Positions 14,452 to 21,788 of a stretch of DNA of 21,788 nucleotides are shown here, piece by piece. This DNA is from Bacillota bacterium. Lineage in GTDB: Bacteria; Bacillota; Sulfobacillia; RBS10-35; JAJYVN01. The notes beneath the pieces were generated by a model, which saw only the letters and a program-made list of their open reading frames with translations, was not told the origin of the DNA and did not search any database. Location: the NCBI GenBank assembly GCA_021791995.1, contig JAJYVN010000012.1, forward strand, positions 1-21,788, in the 5' to 3' direction. The position numbers and the translations under genes are program-made. Every line of letters begins with the position of its first letter. The first letter of the stretch is position 1.

Positions 14452-15489
14452 TTACCCCCTCTGTGCATCCTCCCGCCCCATGTTACCACAGCCTCGCCCC
14501 GCGTCTCCCGTCCCCGTCGGTAGATCCATCCACCGCACTACCACCGTCGTGACGAGCGGTCCCAAAAACAATCCGGCAACGCCCACCAATCGCGATCCCA
14601 CGTACATCGACGCCATGGCAACGAAGGGATGCAACCCGACGCCCGCCCCAAGCAAACGCGGTGTCAAAACCCACCGCACCAGTCCGACTGCACTAAACAC
14701 CACCCCTAATCCCAGACCGGCGGAGAGGTGGCCCGAGATTACCTCCACGACCATCCAGGGCAAAAAGATGACGCCCGGTCCTACCAGTGGGAGGAAGTCC
14801 AGTAATGCGGCTCCGAGGGCAGCCAGCACTGCGTACGGAGCGCCGATCAGCACTAGCCCCAGGAAACTGATACCGAAGGTCGTCAGGGCCAACAGGGTTT
14901 GCGCGCGAATGATCCCCCAGGTGGCATGGTGTGCTTGCCAAAAGACGTCCTCAACACCGAGCAGTCGTTCGCTCCGCAGGTGGCCACGCAGCCAACCTAC
15001 GAGCAATCCCCGGTCGCGGACTGCGAAAAATGCGGTCGCAAAGGCCACGAATAGGGCGAACACGGCCCCTGGCAGCGCACCCGCAACATGTTGCAGCGAT
15101 CCGGCGATGTGCAAGAGAAAGGGACTGGCCGACCCCGCAATCCGTTCCAGCTCCCGTTGCCAGGGATGGAGCGGCGCTTGCCCCTGATAGTGGGAAACCA
15201 GGTGGTGACCGAGCTCGGCTGCCTCGCGCCAGGCCGTATAGACGGCCCAGGCCATCCATGCCCCGCCTAGCATGAAGCCGCCCACCAAGAGGATGATCGC
15301 GGAGACGCCCCGCGGCAATCCGTAGCGCTGTAACCTGGCTACGAGTGGCTCCACCGAAGCACTATACAGCCCCCCGGCAGCGAAGGGCCACGACAGCGCC
15401 CAAATACGTGGCCAGGCGTGTTGTAAAAGAAGCACACCACCGGCAACGGCGGCGAGGAGGAGGAACAGGCGCGGCACACGTGCCACCAC
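14452..15489 (-). CDS. AI-2E family membrane protein (putative permease)
   Basis: 345-aa integral membrane protein of the AI-2E/PerM-YdiK-YtvI family. Hydrophobic segments appear near residues 8-24, 33-42, 62-85, in a block near 135-155, and in several segments from about 200 to 325. The C-terminal half has the typical LIGAPYAVLAALGAALLDFLPLVGPG segment and LGPLVTTVVVRW near the end. Members export small molecules or ions; YtvI types are linked to sporulation in Bacillus. The autoinducer-2 name is historical and cannot be assumed here. The start is GTG 15489 (a second GTG follows directly), with GAGG about 5 nt before. It lies 17 nt downstream of cdsA, a position where many genomes go straight from cdsA to dxr. 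The substrate is unknown. Confidence 0.85.
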   Translation of the reverse strand: MVARVPRLFLLLAAVAGGVLLLQHAWPRIWALSWPFAAGGLYSASVEPLVARLQRYGLPRGVSAIILLVGGFMLGGAWMAWAVYTAWREAAELGHHLVSHYQGQAPLHPWQRELERIAGSASPFLLHIAGSLQHVAGALPGAVFALFVAFATAFFAVRDRGLLVGWLRGHLRSERLLGVEDVFWQAHHATWGIIRAQTLLALTTFGISFLGLVLIGAPYAVLAALGAALLDFLPLVGPGVIFLPWMVVEVISGHLSAGLGLGVVFSAVGLVRWVLTPRLLGAGVGLHPFVAMASMYVGSRLVGVAGLFLGPLVTTVVVRWMDLPTGTGDAGRGCGNMGREDAQRG

Positions 15490-15506
15490 TTCGTCCTCAC
15501 CGTCCC

Positions 15507-16373
15507 CTACCGAAGCACCCCCGTTTGAAGCCAGGACCAGGCGCTAAAGAGCCAGAAGGCGACTGGCGCGGCCAAAAGCAGGCTGTCAAACCGGTCAAGA
15601 AGTCCCCCGTGCCCCGGCACGGCCCCGCCGGAATCCTTGACCTGCGCGCCTCGCTTCAAGAGGGACTCCCACAAATCACCCACAAGCCCTGCGGCGGCGA
15701 GCATGCCCCCCAGAATCCCACCTGCCCACCACGCCACCACGATCCAGTGGGAGACCAGGACTCCCGACGCGGCCGCAAAGACCACCGCCGCAACTGCGCC
15801 TTCCACGCTCTTGCCCGGACTGACCGTCTGCGCCAGCCGATGCCGTCCTAGAAGGCTACCGACAACGTAAGCGAGGACATCGGCACCCCAGACCAGCACG
15901 ATGATGCCAAGTGTACGGATCACGCCATCCGGCCCCGCGCGAACCAGTACCAGGTGCGACACCAGCCAGGGTATGTAGATGATGGAGAGGATAGCCCAGA
16001 TGCTGCCGTCCAACACACAGCGCATGCCCATGAGCCCGTCCGTGGCCGCGGCACGCACCACCGCTCCCACGACGAGCACTGTCAGAGCCGAGGCCAAACC
16101 GAGATCCACCGCGTCACCCCGGAGGAGGGATCCGATCAGAACAAGGGCGGCGGCGGGGACGATCTCCCATCGCAGGGGCTCTTGGATCCCCCATCGCTGC
16201 GCAATTCCCCAGAACTCGCGTAGCGCCACCGCCGTGAAGACGAGCACACCGACAAAGAAGAGCCAGTTGCCCACGAGAACGACCACGACGACCAAGGGTA
16301 GGCCCCAGAGAACGGTCCTCGCCCTGCGCCCAATACCACGGAGCCGTGCCGACTGCTCGCTGGCATCGCTCAC
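15507..16373 (-). CDS. cdsA: Phosphatidate cytidylyltransferase (CDP-diglyceride synthase)
   Basis: Makes CDP-diacylglycerol from phosphatidate and CTP, the branch point of phospholipid synthesis, in the inner membrane. The protein has 288 aa with about eight hydrophobic segments. The family signature is complete near the C-terminus: SLLKRGAQVKDSGG then PGHGGLLDRFDS, with the catalytic Asp and Lys residues. The start is GTG 16373, which overlaps the uppS TGA in GTGA; an upstream ATG at 16463 would run far into uppS. The stop is TAG, which shows that TAG is a functional stop here. It is coupled to uppS and followed 17 nt later by the AI-2E-like gene. Confidence 0.95.
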   Translation of the reverse strand: MSDASEQSARLRGIGRRARTVLWGLPLVVVVVLVGNWLFFVGVLVFTAVALREFWGIAQRWGIQEPLRWEIVPAAALVLIGSLLRGDAVDLGLASALTVLVVGAVVRAAATDGLMGMRCVLDGSIWAILSIIYIPWLVSHLVLVRAGPDGVIRTLGIIVLVWGADVLAYVVGSLLGRHRLAQTVSPGKSVEGAVAAVVFAAASGVLVSHWIVVAWWAGGILGGMLAAAGLVGDLWESLLKRGAQVKDSGGAVPGHGGLLDRFDSLLLAAPVAFWLFSAWSWLQTGVLR

Positions 16374-17101
16374 CGCATCCCACCGGAGCCGCCGAAGCGC
16401 CGTTCCCGGGCCCGGTATGCCTCCAGGGCCGCAAGCAGTTCCTCCCTTTGGAACTGGGGCCAACGGGTATCGGTTACCCAGAACTCACTGTAGGCAATTT
16501 GCCAGAGAAGGAAGTTACTAACCCGCAACTCCCCACTGGTCCGAATCACCAGGTCGGGATCCGGGATGCCCGCGGTGGAGAGAAAGGATGCAACCGTGTC
16601 GGCATCGATGTCGTCCGGCTGGATCCTTCCAGCCCGCACGCTGCGGGCAATCCCGCGAACAGCATCGACGATTTCCTGCCGTGCCCCGTAGTTCAGCGCC
16701 AGCACCAAGAGCAGGCGATCGTTGCGCGCCGTTCGACGCTCCGCTTGACGGACCGCCTCACGCACGGCAAGCGGCAGTCGGTCCCGCCCACCAATCACCC
16801 GCACGCGCACACCATTCGCCATGATCTCTGGCAGATCATGGCGAAGCACATCAAGCACCAAGGCCCAAAGACCCTCCACCTCCGCCAGGGGGCGTTTCCA
16901 ATTCTCTGTGGAAAAGGCATAGAGCGTCAGAACTTGGATGCCCAGGTCCCGACAAGTGCGCAGCACCATCCGCACGGTATCGATCCCGGCACGGTGCCCC
17001 GCCAGAAGCGGTTCCCCACGGTCCACCGCCCAACGCCGGTTCCCGTCCATGATAATGGCGATATGGCGTGGCAAACCTGCATCCTGCTCGGCTTCCGCCA
17101 C
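16370..17101 (-). CDS. uppS: Undecaprenyl diphosphate synthase (cis-prenyltransferase)
   Basis: Adds isopentenyl units to farnesyl diphosphate to give the C55 lipid carrier for peptidoglycan and other wall polymers; it uses products of dxr and ispG in the same block. The protein has 243 aa. Motifs: IIMDGNRRWA with catalytic Asp19, FSTENWKRP, and RTSGELRVSNFLLWQ near residue 200, the diphosphate-binding region. The GTG at 17101 follows a run of eight G by 6 nt, an extreme but usable ribosome site. It starts 2 nt after the stop of the small gene upstream, and its end overlaps cdsA by 4 nt. Confidence 0.97.
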   Translation of the reverse strand: MAEAEQDAGLPRHIAIIMDGNRRWAVDRGEPLLAGHRAGIDTVRMVLRTCRDLGIQVLTLYAFSTENWKRPLAEVEGLWALVLDVLRHDLPEIMANGVRVRVIGGRDRLPLAVREAVRQAERRTARNDRLLLVLALNYGARQEIVDAVRGIARSVRAGRIQPDDIDADTVASFLSTAGIPDPDLVIRTSGELRVSNFLLWQIAYSEFWVTDTRWPQFQREELLAALEAYRARERRFGGSGGMR

Positions 17102-17103
17102 CG

Positions 17104-17340
17104 CTATCCCCCCCCATCCCCAGCGGGCGGAGCCCCGGGGAACGCCTCTCCGACAAAGCGGGCGACGATGAGTGACACGGTGGATGGTTTAGTTACTCGG
17201 CATGCGACGACAAAATCAACCCCGTCGCTCTCAGAGTCGCGGTCGTCAAACCGTCTACAGTCCACGCGCCAACCCCGCTGCTCCAAATACGGGAGAGCCC
17301 AGACGAGCGGCCACCCCTCCACCGACGGCTCCCCCACCAC
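17104..17340 (-). CDS. Small uncharacterised protein between frr and uppS
   Basis: A 78-aa frame fits exactly between frr (15 nt) and uppS (2 nt) on the same strand. Start is GTG 17340 (or the next GTG) and stop is TAG 17104. The ribosome site is G-rich (GAGGGGGA) and about 10 nt upstream. The protein reads EPSVEGWPLVWALPYLEQRG, then a strand WRVDCRRF, an acidic turn (DDRDSESDG), a strand DFVVACRV and SLIVARFV. This helix plus two or three strands recalls a PASTA-like half domain and, from memory, short unnamed proteins in some Clostridia. There is no signal or membrane segment. The exact fit argues for a real gene, but GC-rich DNA makes chance frames common, so it stays hypothetical. Confidence 0.6.
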   Translation of the reverse strand: MVGEPSVEGWPLVWALPYLEQRGWRVDCRRFDDRDSESDGVDFVVACRVTKPSTVSLIVARFVGEAFPGAPPAGDGGG

Positions 17341-17355
17341 CCCAGCGGGTCCCCC

Positions 17356-17925
17356 TCACACCTCAGCAATCTCAGCTTCCTTGGCTTGGAGCACGCTGTC
17401 CAGATGCTCAATGACACGGTCCGTGCGTTTCTGGAGGTCCTCCATCGCACGCCGTACGGCATCCTCCGAGGCCAACCCATCCTTCGCCAGCCGTTCCGCC
17501 CTGCGGTGGGCCTCCCGGCGCTGGTTCCGCACCGCCACACGCTGTTCCTCCGCGATCTTGCGGATCATTCGCGTCAGTTCCGCGCGGCGCTCGGTCGTCA
17601 GAGGTGGGATGTTAAGGCGCAGAACAGCACCATCGGACTGCGGCACTAAACCGAGATCCGACTTAAGAATCGCCTTTTCAATCGCGGTGACCATGGACCT
17701 GTCCCACGGTTGAATCACTAACAATCGCGCCTCTGGGGTCGTAATACTCGCCACCTGCTGTAAGGGAGTGGCCGTTCCGTAGTAGTCAATGCGAATACGT
17801 TCCAACAGTGCAGGGCTGGCACGTCCCGCACGAATCCCGCCCATCTCTCGCCGAAAGGCCTCCAGGGCCTTATCCATGCCCTCCTGCGCCTGACCCACGA
17901 CCTCCTTCAGCCCCTCGTCGCCCAT
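17356..17925 (-). CDS. frr: Ribosome recycling factor
   Basis: With EF-G it splits post-termination ribosomes; cytoplasmic, 189 aa, close to the usual 185. Conserved features are GIRAGRASPALLERIRIDYYG near residue 30, TPLQQVASITTPEARLLVIQPWD, and the long C-terminal helix with IPPLTTERRAELTRMIRKIAEEQRVAVRNQRR. The ATG at 17925 gives the normal start; the ribosome site is a weak GGGGG about 10 nt before. It follows pyrH by 20 nt, the usual order. Confidence 0.97.
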   Translation of the reverse strand: MGDEGLKEVVGQAQEGMDKALEAFRREMGGIRAGRASPALLERIRIDYYGTATPLQQVASITTPEARLLVIQPWDRSMVTAIEKAILKSDLGLVPQSDGAVLRLNIPPLTTERRAELTRMIRKIAEEQRVAVRNQRREAHRRAERLAKDGLASEDAVRRAMEDLQKRTDRVIEHLDSVLQAKEAEIAEV

Positions 17926-17945
17926 CGTGCCACTGCCCCCGTTCT

Positions 17946-18695
17946 CTATCGCTGGCCGCTCACCATCGTACCAATCGCTTCGCCCGCCACCGCTCGCAGG
18001 ATGGCACCCGCAATAGTGAGATTAAAGACAATGATGGGAATCCTGTTTTCCATGCAAAGCGAAACCGCCGTCGCATCCATCACCTCAAGGCGACGCTGCA
18101 GCACCTCGAGGTAGGTCAGGTGCTCCAATAGCTTGGCGTCCGGGTTCTTCCGCGGATCGGTATCGTAGATGCCGTCTTCTTTGGTCGCCTTGAACATGAT
18201 CTGCGCTTCGATCTCTGCGGCGCGCAATGCGGCGGTCGTGTCCGTCGAAAAGAAGGGATTACCGGTTCCGGCCGCAAAAATGACGAGCCGTCCCTTCTCC
18301 AGGTGGCGGATGGCTCGGCGTCGGATGTATGGTTCGGCGATGGCTCGCATCTCGATCGCGGTCTGGACCCGGGTGTCGACGTGGAAGCGTTGCTCCAGCA
18401 CGTCTTGCAGGGCAAGGGCGTTGATCACCGTCGCGAGCATGCCCATATAGTCGGCTGTGGCACGATCCATGCCGCGCGCCTGCCCCATCGTACCGCGCCA
18501 AATATTGCCTCCGCCCACGACGACAGCGACTTCCACCCCGAGGGCCGCCAGCGCGCTCAACTCGCCGCAGACCCGTTCCACAATCCCTGGATCGATGCCC
18601 ATGCCGCCCTCGGTGCCCGCCAGGGCTTCGCCGCTCAGCTTCACAACCACCCGCCGATAGCGCAGCACCCTTCCGGGTGAGGCGATCTCACTCAA
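17946..18695 (-). CDS. pyrH: Uridylate kinase (UMP kinase)
   Basis: Phosphorylates UMP to UDP, feeding RNA, DNA and UDP-sugar synthesis; cytoplasmic, hexameric in bacteria. The protein has 249 aa from the chosen start. Motifs: VVVKLSGEALAG near residue 16, VAVVVGGGNIWRG, GMDRATADYMGMLATVINALAL, and the nucleotide site FKATKEDGIYDTDPRKNPDA. Three starts are possible: TTG 18695 (after GAGGGGG, 8-nt overlap with tsf), GTG 18713 (after GGAGG) and GTG 18668 (closest to the family length but with a ribosome site too near). I chose 18695 as the best compromise. The stop is TAG. Confidence 0.93.
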   Translation of the reverse strand: MSEIASPGRVLRYRRVVVKLSGEALAGTEGGMGIDPGIVERVCGELSALAALGVEVAVVVGGGNIWRGTMGQARGMDRATADYMGMLATVINALALQDVLEQRFHVDTRVQTAIEMRAIAEPYIRRRAIRHLEKGRLVIFAAGTGNPFFSTDTTAALRAAEIEAQIMFKATKEDGIYDTDPRKNPDAKLLEHLTYLEVLQRRLEVMDATAVSLCMENRIPIIVFNLTIAGAILRAVAGEAIGTMVSGQR

Positions 18696-19314
18696 AGCTG
18701 CCCCCTCGGTCACCGGCGGCCTCCCCCAACTGGAACCGTGTAAAGCGACGAGGGACGATGTTCTCGCCGACCCGCGCAATGACCCCTCGGATCAGCACAT
18801 CCACGGTCTGGTCCTCGTCGCGAATGAATGCCTGCTCCAAGAGACACTTCTCTTGATAGAATTTTGCCAGACGTCCCTCGACAATCCGCTCCACGATCGC
18901 GGGGGGCTTGCCGGAAGCGGCAGCCTCCTTCTCGAGTTCAGCGCGCAGGGACTCCACCGCTTGGTCCGGAACGTCCTCTCGACGCACCCACTCCGGGGAC
19001 ATGGCCGCAATTTGCAGTGCCAGGTCCCTCCCCAGTGCCGCAAAGGCATCGGTTCGAGCCACGAAGTCGGTCTCGCAATTCAACTCGAGTAGCACGCCCA
19101 CGCGGCCACCGGTATGTATGTACGAAACGATCAACCCCTCCGTGGCCTGGCGCGACGCCTTTTTGGCCGCCGACGCCAGCCCTTTGGCACGCAGCCAATC
19201 CACCGCTTTCGCTACATCGCCGTCCGCTCGGACCAACGCCTCTTTGCAATCCATGATCCCTGCACCCGTTTGCTCCCGCAGCGCCTTCACCGCCGCCATT
19301 CCAACCTCCGCCAC
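18688..19314 (-). CDS. tsf: Elongation factor Ts, short form
   Basis: Exchanges GDP for GTP on EF-Tu. The protein has 208 aa, shorter than the ~280-290 aa of E. coli or Bacillus and close to the short EF-Ts of Thermus. The UBA-like N-terminus shows VKALREQTGAGIMDCKEAL and AVDWLRAKGLA, followed by ELNCETDFVARTDAFAALG, the core EF-Tu contact. GTG 19314 is preceded by GGGAGGAG at about 5 nt and gives an N-terminus that aligns with MA-x-x-VKELR of relatives; the ATG at 19299 is an alternative. It lies 40 nt after rpsB, the universal order. Confidence 0.95.
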   Translation of the reverse strand: MAEVGMAAVKALREQTGAGIMDCKEALVRADGDVAKAVDWLRAKGLASAAKKASRQATEGLIVSYIHTGGRVGVLLELNCETDFVARTDAFAALGRDLALQIAAMSPEWVRREDVPDQAVESLRAELEKEAAASGKPPAIVERIVEGRLAKFYQEKCLLEQAFIRDEDQTVDVLIRGVIARVGENIVPRRFTRFQLGEAAGDRGGSFE

Positions 19315-19354
19315 CGCCACTCCTCCCGCCACGCACATCCGCTCGTCCGGAAAC

Positions 19355-20143
19355 TTACTCCCCGGAAACGGCCTCGTCCTCGTCACCGAGTACATCCAGA
19401 CCCAGAGCATTCTCTTCGGGCTCTTCCTCCGTAGGACGCTCCTCCGTATCGGTCAACTGGACCCCTTGGCGCCCTTCGATGATCGCGTCCGCCATGCGGG
19501 CCGTGATCAGCCGGACGGCGCGAATCGCGTCGTCATTGCCCGGAATCGGATAATCGATCTCGTCTGGATCACAGTTGGTATCGACGATGCCGATCAAGGG
19601 AATGCCCAGCTTTCGGGCCTCGACCACGGCGATATGCTCCTTGCGCGTATCGACCACGTACACTCCAATGGGCAGGGCCTTCATGCTCCGAATTCCGCCA
19701 ACCGAGCGATCGAGTTTGGCCTTTTGCGTCAAAAGGCCCGCCACCTCTTTCTTGGGGAGGCGCGCGAACAGATCGGATTGCTCCATCTGCTCCAGTTCCT
19801 CCAACCGGCCGATCCGTGTCCGAATGGTGGCAAAGTTCGTCAGCGTACCACCGAGCCAGCGCTCGGTGATATAGGGCATACCGCAGCGAATCGCTTCTTC
19901 AGCGATGGCCTCCTGTGCCTGCTTTTTGGTACCAACAAACAGTATCTGCCCACCATTGCTCGACAGATCACGCACGGAATTATAGACATCCTCGAGCATG
20001 CGAATCGTCTTCTGTAGGTCAATAATATACAAAGACGAACGCTCGGTGAAGATATATGGTTTCATCTTAGGATTCCAACGCCGAGTGTGATGCCCGAAAT
20101 GGACCCCGGCCTCCAGGAGCTGCTTCATCGTCACAACGCCCAC
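19355..20143 (-). CDS. rpsB: 30S ribosomal protein S2
   Basis: Ribosomal protein of the 30S head/platform; 262 aa. The N-terminus from GTG 20143, reading GVVTMKQLLEAGVHFGHHTRRWNPKMK after the initiator, matches Bacillus S2 (MSVISMKQLLEAG) closely, which fixes the start. A GGGGGG site lies about 6 nt before it. Further S2 landmarks are IIDLQKT, FVGTKKQAQEAI, RWLGGTLTNFATI and GIVDTNCDPDEIDYPIPGNDDAIRA. The C-terminus is a Glu-rich tail (TEEEPEE). It is followed by tsf as nearly everywhere, and a leader with an extended -10 promoter lies upstream. Confidence 0.97.
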   Translation of the reverse strand: MGVVTMKQLLEAGVHFGHHTRRWNPKMKPYIFTERSSLYIIDLQKTIRMLEDVYNSVRDLSSNGGQILFVGTKKQAQEAIAEEAIRCGMPYITERWLGGTLTNFATIRTRIGRLEELEQMEQSDLFARLPKKEVAGLLTQKAKLDRSVGGIRSMKALPIGVYVVDTRKEHIAVVEARKLGIPLIGIVDTNCDPDEIDYPIPGNDDAIRAVRLITARMADAIIEGRQGVQLTDTEERPTEEEPEENALGLDVLGDEDEAVSGE

Positions 20144-20270
20144 ACTGATCCCCCCAACGGTTTTTCCTCCGTGGCATCCTCCGCCGCAATCCAGCCACCC
20201 TACGGGGGGCCACCCGGAGCGACGTCCGCACACGTGTGTAACTCACCGGACTTCCCGGCGGAGCAGGTGC
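20144..20270 (-). promoter_or_regulatory. rpsB leader with a stem-loop
   Basis: About 120 nt of predicted 5' leader. It contains GTCCG paired with CGGAC (20247-20251 and 20224-20228) enclosing the palindrome CACACGTGTG (20229-20238), plus a GGAGG 24 nt before the start besides the main G-rich site. S2 leaders bind S2 and repress translation in several phyla; whether this one does is inference. Confidence 0.35.
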
Positions 20271-20279
20271 AGTATAGCA
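20271..20279 (-). promoter_or_regulatory. Extended -10 promoter for rpsB-tsf operon
   Basis: The minus strand reads TGCTATACT, a good TGnTATAAT-type extended -10, 28 nt beyond the thrS stop. No good -35 is seen at 16-18 nt, which is tolerated with an extended -10. Transcription would start near 20264. Confidence 0.5.
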
Positions 20280-20306
20280 TGCAGCCTCTGCACGAGCGAG
20301 CCAGAT

Positions 20307-21788
20307 TCAGCGAGTCTCCAAGTCTCGGCGCACCACCTCCTCGTCCAAGTGTCGTACGAAGACATCTAGAGGCTCCATTCCGAGGTCCCCGTTGCGGCGA
20401 CTTCGTACCGCTACTGCACCCTCTACCTCTTCGCGGTCGCCGACCACCAACATATACGGCACCTTCTGCAGTTGTCCCTGACGGATCTTGTAGCCGATCT
20501 TTTCGTCGCGACGATCCACCTCCGCACGCCGCCCGTGTTCCTGCAACGCGTGGCACACACGGTCCGCGTATGGCACATGACGCTCCGCAATCGGCAGCAC
20601 CAGCGCCTGCACGGGGGCCAGCCAGGACGGGAACGCACCAGCGAAGTGCTCCGTCAGCACACCCACAAAGCGTTCGATCGTTCCAAAGATCGCACGGTGA
20701 ATCATGACGGGTCGGTGCCGCTGCCCATCCGCTCCTGTGTACCAAAGGTCAAAACGTTCGGGCAGGTTCCAGTCGAGTTGCACCGTCGCACACTGCCATC
20801 GCCGCCCCAGGGCGTCCGTGACGTGGAACTCCAGTTTTGGTCCATAAAACGCACCATCGCCGGGGCTTGTGACAAGCTCCTTGCCCGAGGCATGCACCGC
20901 ATCGGCAAGATCTCGCTCGGCCCCCTCCCAAACCTCTTTGCTTCCCATAAAGTCCTCTGGTCGGGTGGCCAACCGGATCTCGTAGGACATCCCGAGCGTC
21001 CCATACACCTCGTCCACAAGCTCCAGCACCGAGCGGATCTCCCATCCAATCTGCTCCGGCTCGACATAGATGTGCGCATCATCCTGGTGCAGCGACCGAA
21101 CCCGCAAGAGCCCATGCAGGGTCCCAGAGCGCTCATAACGGGCCAACTGCCCATACTCCGCCAGACGAAGCGGAAGGTCCCGATAGCTCCGTGTCTCCGA
21201 TCCGAAGATCACGCAGTGGGCGGGGCAGTTCATGGGCTTGACCGCGAATTCCTCATCCTCACGCACAAGCGTGAACATATTCTCACGGTAGTGCCCCCAA
21301 TGTCCAGAACGCTGCCAGAGCTCCGCACGCATGAGAATGGGGGTACTCACCTCCCGGTACCCGGCGCGCCCCTGCAGGCCCCGGGACCACTCCTCTAACG
21401 TCCGGTAAAGTGCATGCCCTCGGGGAAGCCAGAACGGAAATCCCGGGGCCTCATCCCGCAAAAGGAATAATCCCAGTTCAGGGCCCAGTCGCCGGTGATC
21501 GCGCTTTTTGGCTTCCTCGCGCACCCAGAGGAAGTGCTTGAGCTCTTTTGGTTGCGCAAAGGCTGTGCCGTAGACGCGCTGCAACATCGGCCGCTTCTCA
21601 TCGCCCCGCCAGTAGGCGCCAGCAACGGAGAGGAGCTTAAAGCTGCGGATGCGACCCGTCGACGGCAGGTGCGGACCGCGACAAAGGTCCCAGAACTCAC
21701 CCTGTCGATAGACCGTCACCGTAGCCTCGGCCGGCAGGGCATCGATGATCTCGACCTTAAACGCCTCCCCGAGTTCGGCGTACCGCTC
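20307..21788 (-). CDS. thrS: Threonyl-tRNA synthetase, C-terminal 493 residues (cut by window edge)
   Basis: Charges tRNA-Thr. The frame is open to the last base; the visible part begins ERYAELGEAFKVEIIDALP in the second additional (SAD) domain, so the TGS domain and the true start lie outside. Landmarks are RQGEFWDLCRGPHLPSTG (SAD), RRLGPELGLF, the zinc-ligand segment MNCPAHC, motif 2 ERSGTLHGLLRVRSLHQDDAHIY, and the C-terminal anticodon-binding domain with VLPIAERHVPYADRV and KIGYKIRQGQLQKVPYMLVVG. It lies 163 nt upstream of rpsB on the same strand, with a promoter candidate between. An internal GTG at 21719 is not the start because coding similarity continues past it. Confidence 0.97.
   Translation of the reverse strand, partial: ERYAELGEAFKVEIIDALPAEATVTVYRQGEFWDLCRGPHLPSTGRIRSFKLLSVAGAYWRGDEKRPMLQRVYGTAFAQPKELKHFLWVREEAKKRDHRRLGPELGLFLLRDEAPGFPFWLPRGHALYRTLEEWSRGLQGRAGYREVSTPILMRAELWQRSGHWGHYRENMFTLVREDEEFAVKPMNCPAHCVIFGSETRSYRDLPLRLAEYGQLARYERSGTLHGLLRVRSLHQDDAHIYVEPEQIGWEIRSVLELVDEVYGTLGMSYEIRLATRPEDFMGSKEVWEGAERDLADAVHASGKELVTSPGDGAFYGPKLEFHVTDALGRRWQCATVQLDWNLPERFDLWYTGADGQRHRPVMIHRAIFGTIERFVGVLTEHFAGAFPSWLAPVQALVLPIAERHVPYADRVCHALQEHGRRAEVDRRDEKIGYKIRQGQLQKVPYMLVVGDREEVEGAVAVRSRRNGDLGMEPLDVFVRHLDEEVVRRDLETR

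Noticed and set aside
16346..17713. 455-residue open frame on the plus strand
   Set aside because: Antisense to uppS, the small gene and frr; low-complexity His/Pro/Arg/Ser composition.
18908..20017. 369-residue open frame on the plus strand
   Set aside because: Antisense to tsf and rpsB, which are certain.

Overview
This is a high-GC bacterial chromosome segment. Its right half is a housekeeping block on the minus strand: thrS (cut by the window edge), rpsB, tsf, pyrH, frr, a small unnamed gene, uppS, cdsA, an AI-2E-type permease, dxr, rseP and ispG. The order rpsB-tsf-pyrH-frr-uppS-cdsA-dxr-rseP-ispG-proS is classical in Bacillota and relatives. A secreted protein built of S-layer homology (SLH) repeats and a Ycf48/BNR-repeat lipoprotein also fit a Bacillota-like or related Terrabacteria host. 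EF-Ts is the short form. I do not assign a genus. GTG and TTG starts outnumber ATG.

Layout from the left. 1-182 holds the 5' end of an IS607-type serine recombinase gene on the minus strand, interrupted by an amber codon at position 10 and running off the edge. 227-4133 is a minus-strand run of proS, a family 2 glycosyltransferase and the BNR-repeat lipoprotein. 4134-4464 is a divergent intergenic region with about three 23-bp imperfect direct repeats, a 9-C tract and short dyads. 4465-10629 is an accessory segment: a U32-family protein with two Cys clusters, an S51 (cyanophycinase-like) peptidase, a convergent formylglycine-type sulfatase, a frameshifted DinB-family gene, a xylose-isomerase-like TIM-barrel protein and the SLH protein. 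This segment lies between ispG and proS, which are usually neighbours. 10636-21788 is the translation, lipid and isoprenoid block.

How the genes work together: thrS, rpsB, tsf, frr and proS serve translation. pyrH makes UDP for pyrimidine nucleotides. dxr and ispG are MEP-pathway enzymes that supply isoprenoid precursors, and uppS builds undecaprenyl diphosphate from them. cdsA makes CDP-diacylglycerol for phospholipids, and rseP is a membrane site-2 protease. Tight stop/start overlaps (uppS/cdsA, dxr/rseP, tsf/pyrH) suggest translational coupling.

I found no CRISPR array, tRNA, rRNA or complete mobile element, and no clearly new multi-gene system. The points most worth checking are the small gene between frr and uppS, the double-frameshift DinB gene, the 23-bp repeats upstream of proS, and the U32 protein with an extra C-terminal Cys cluster beside an S51 peptidase.
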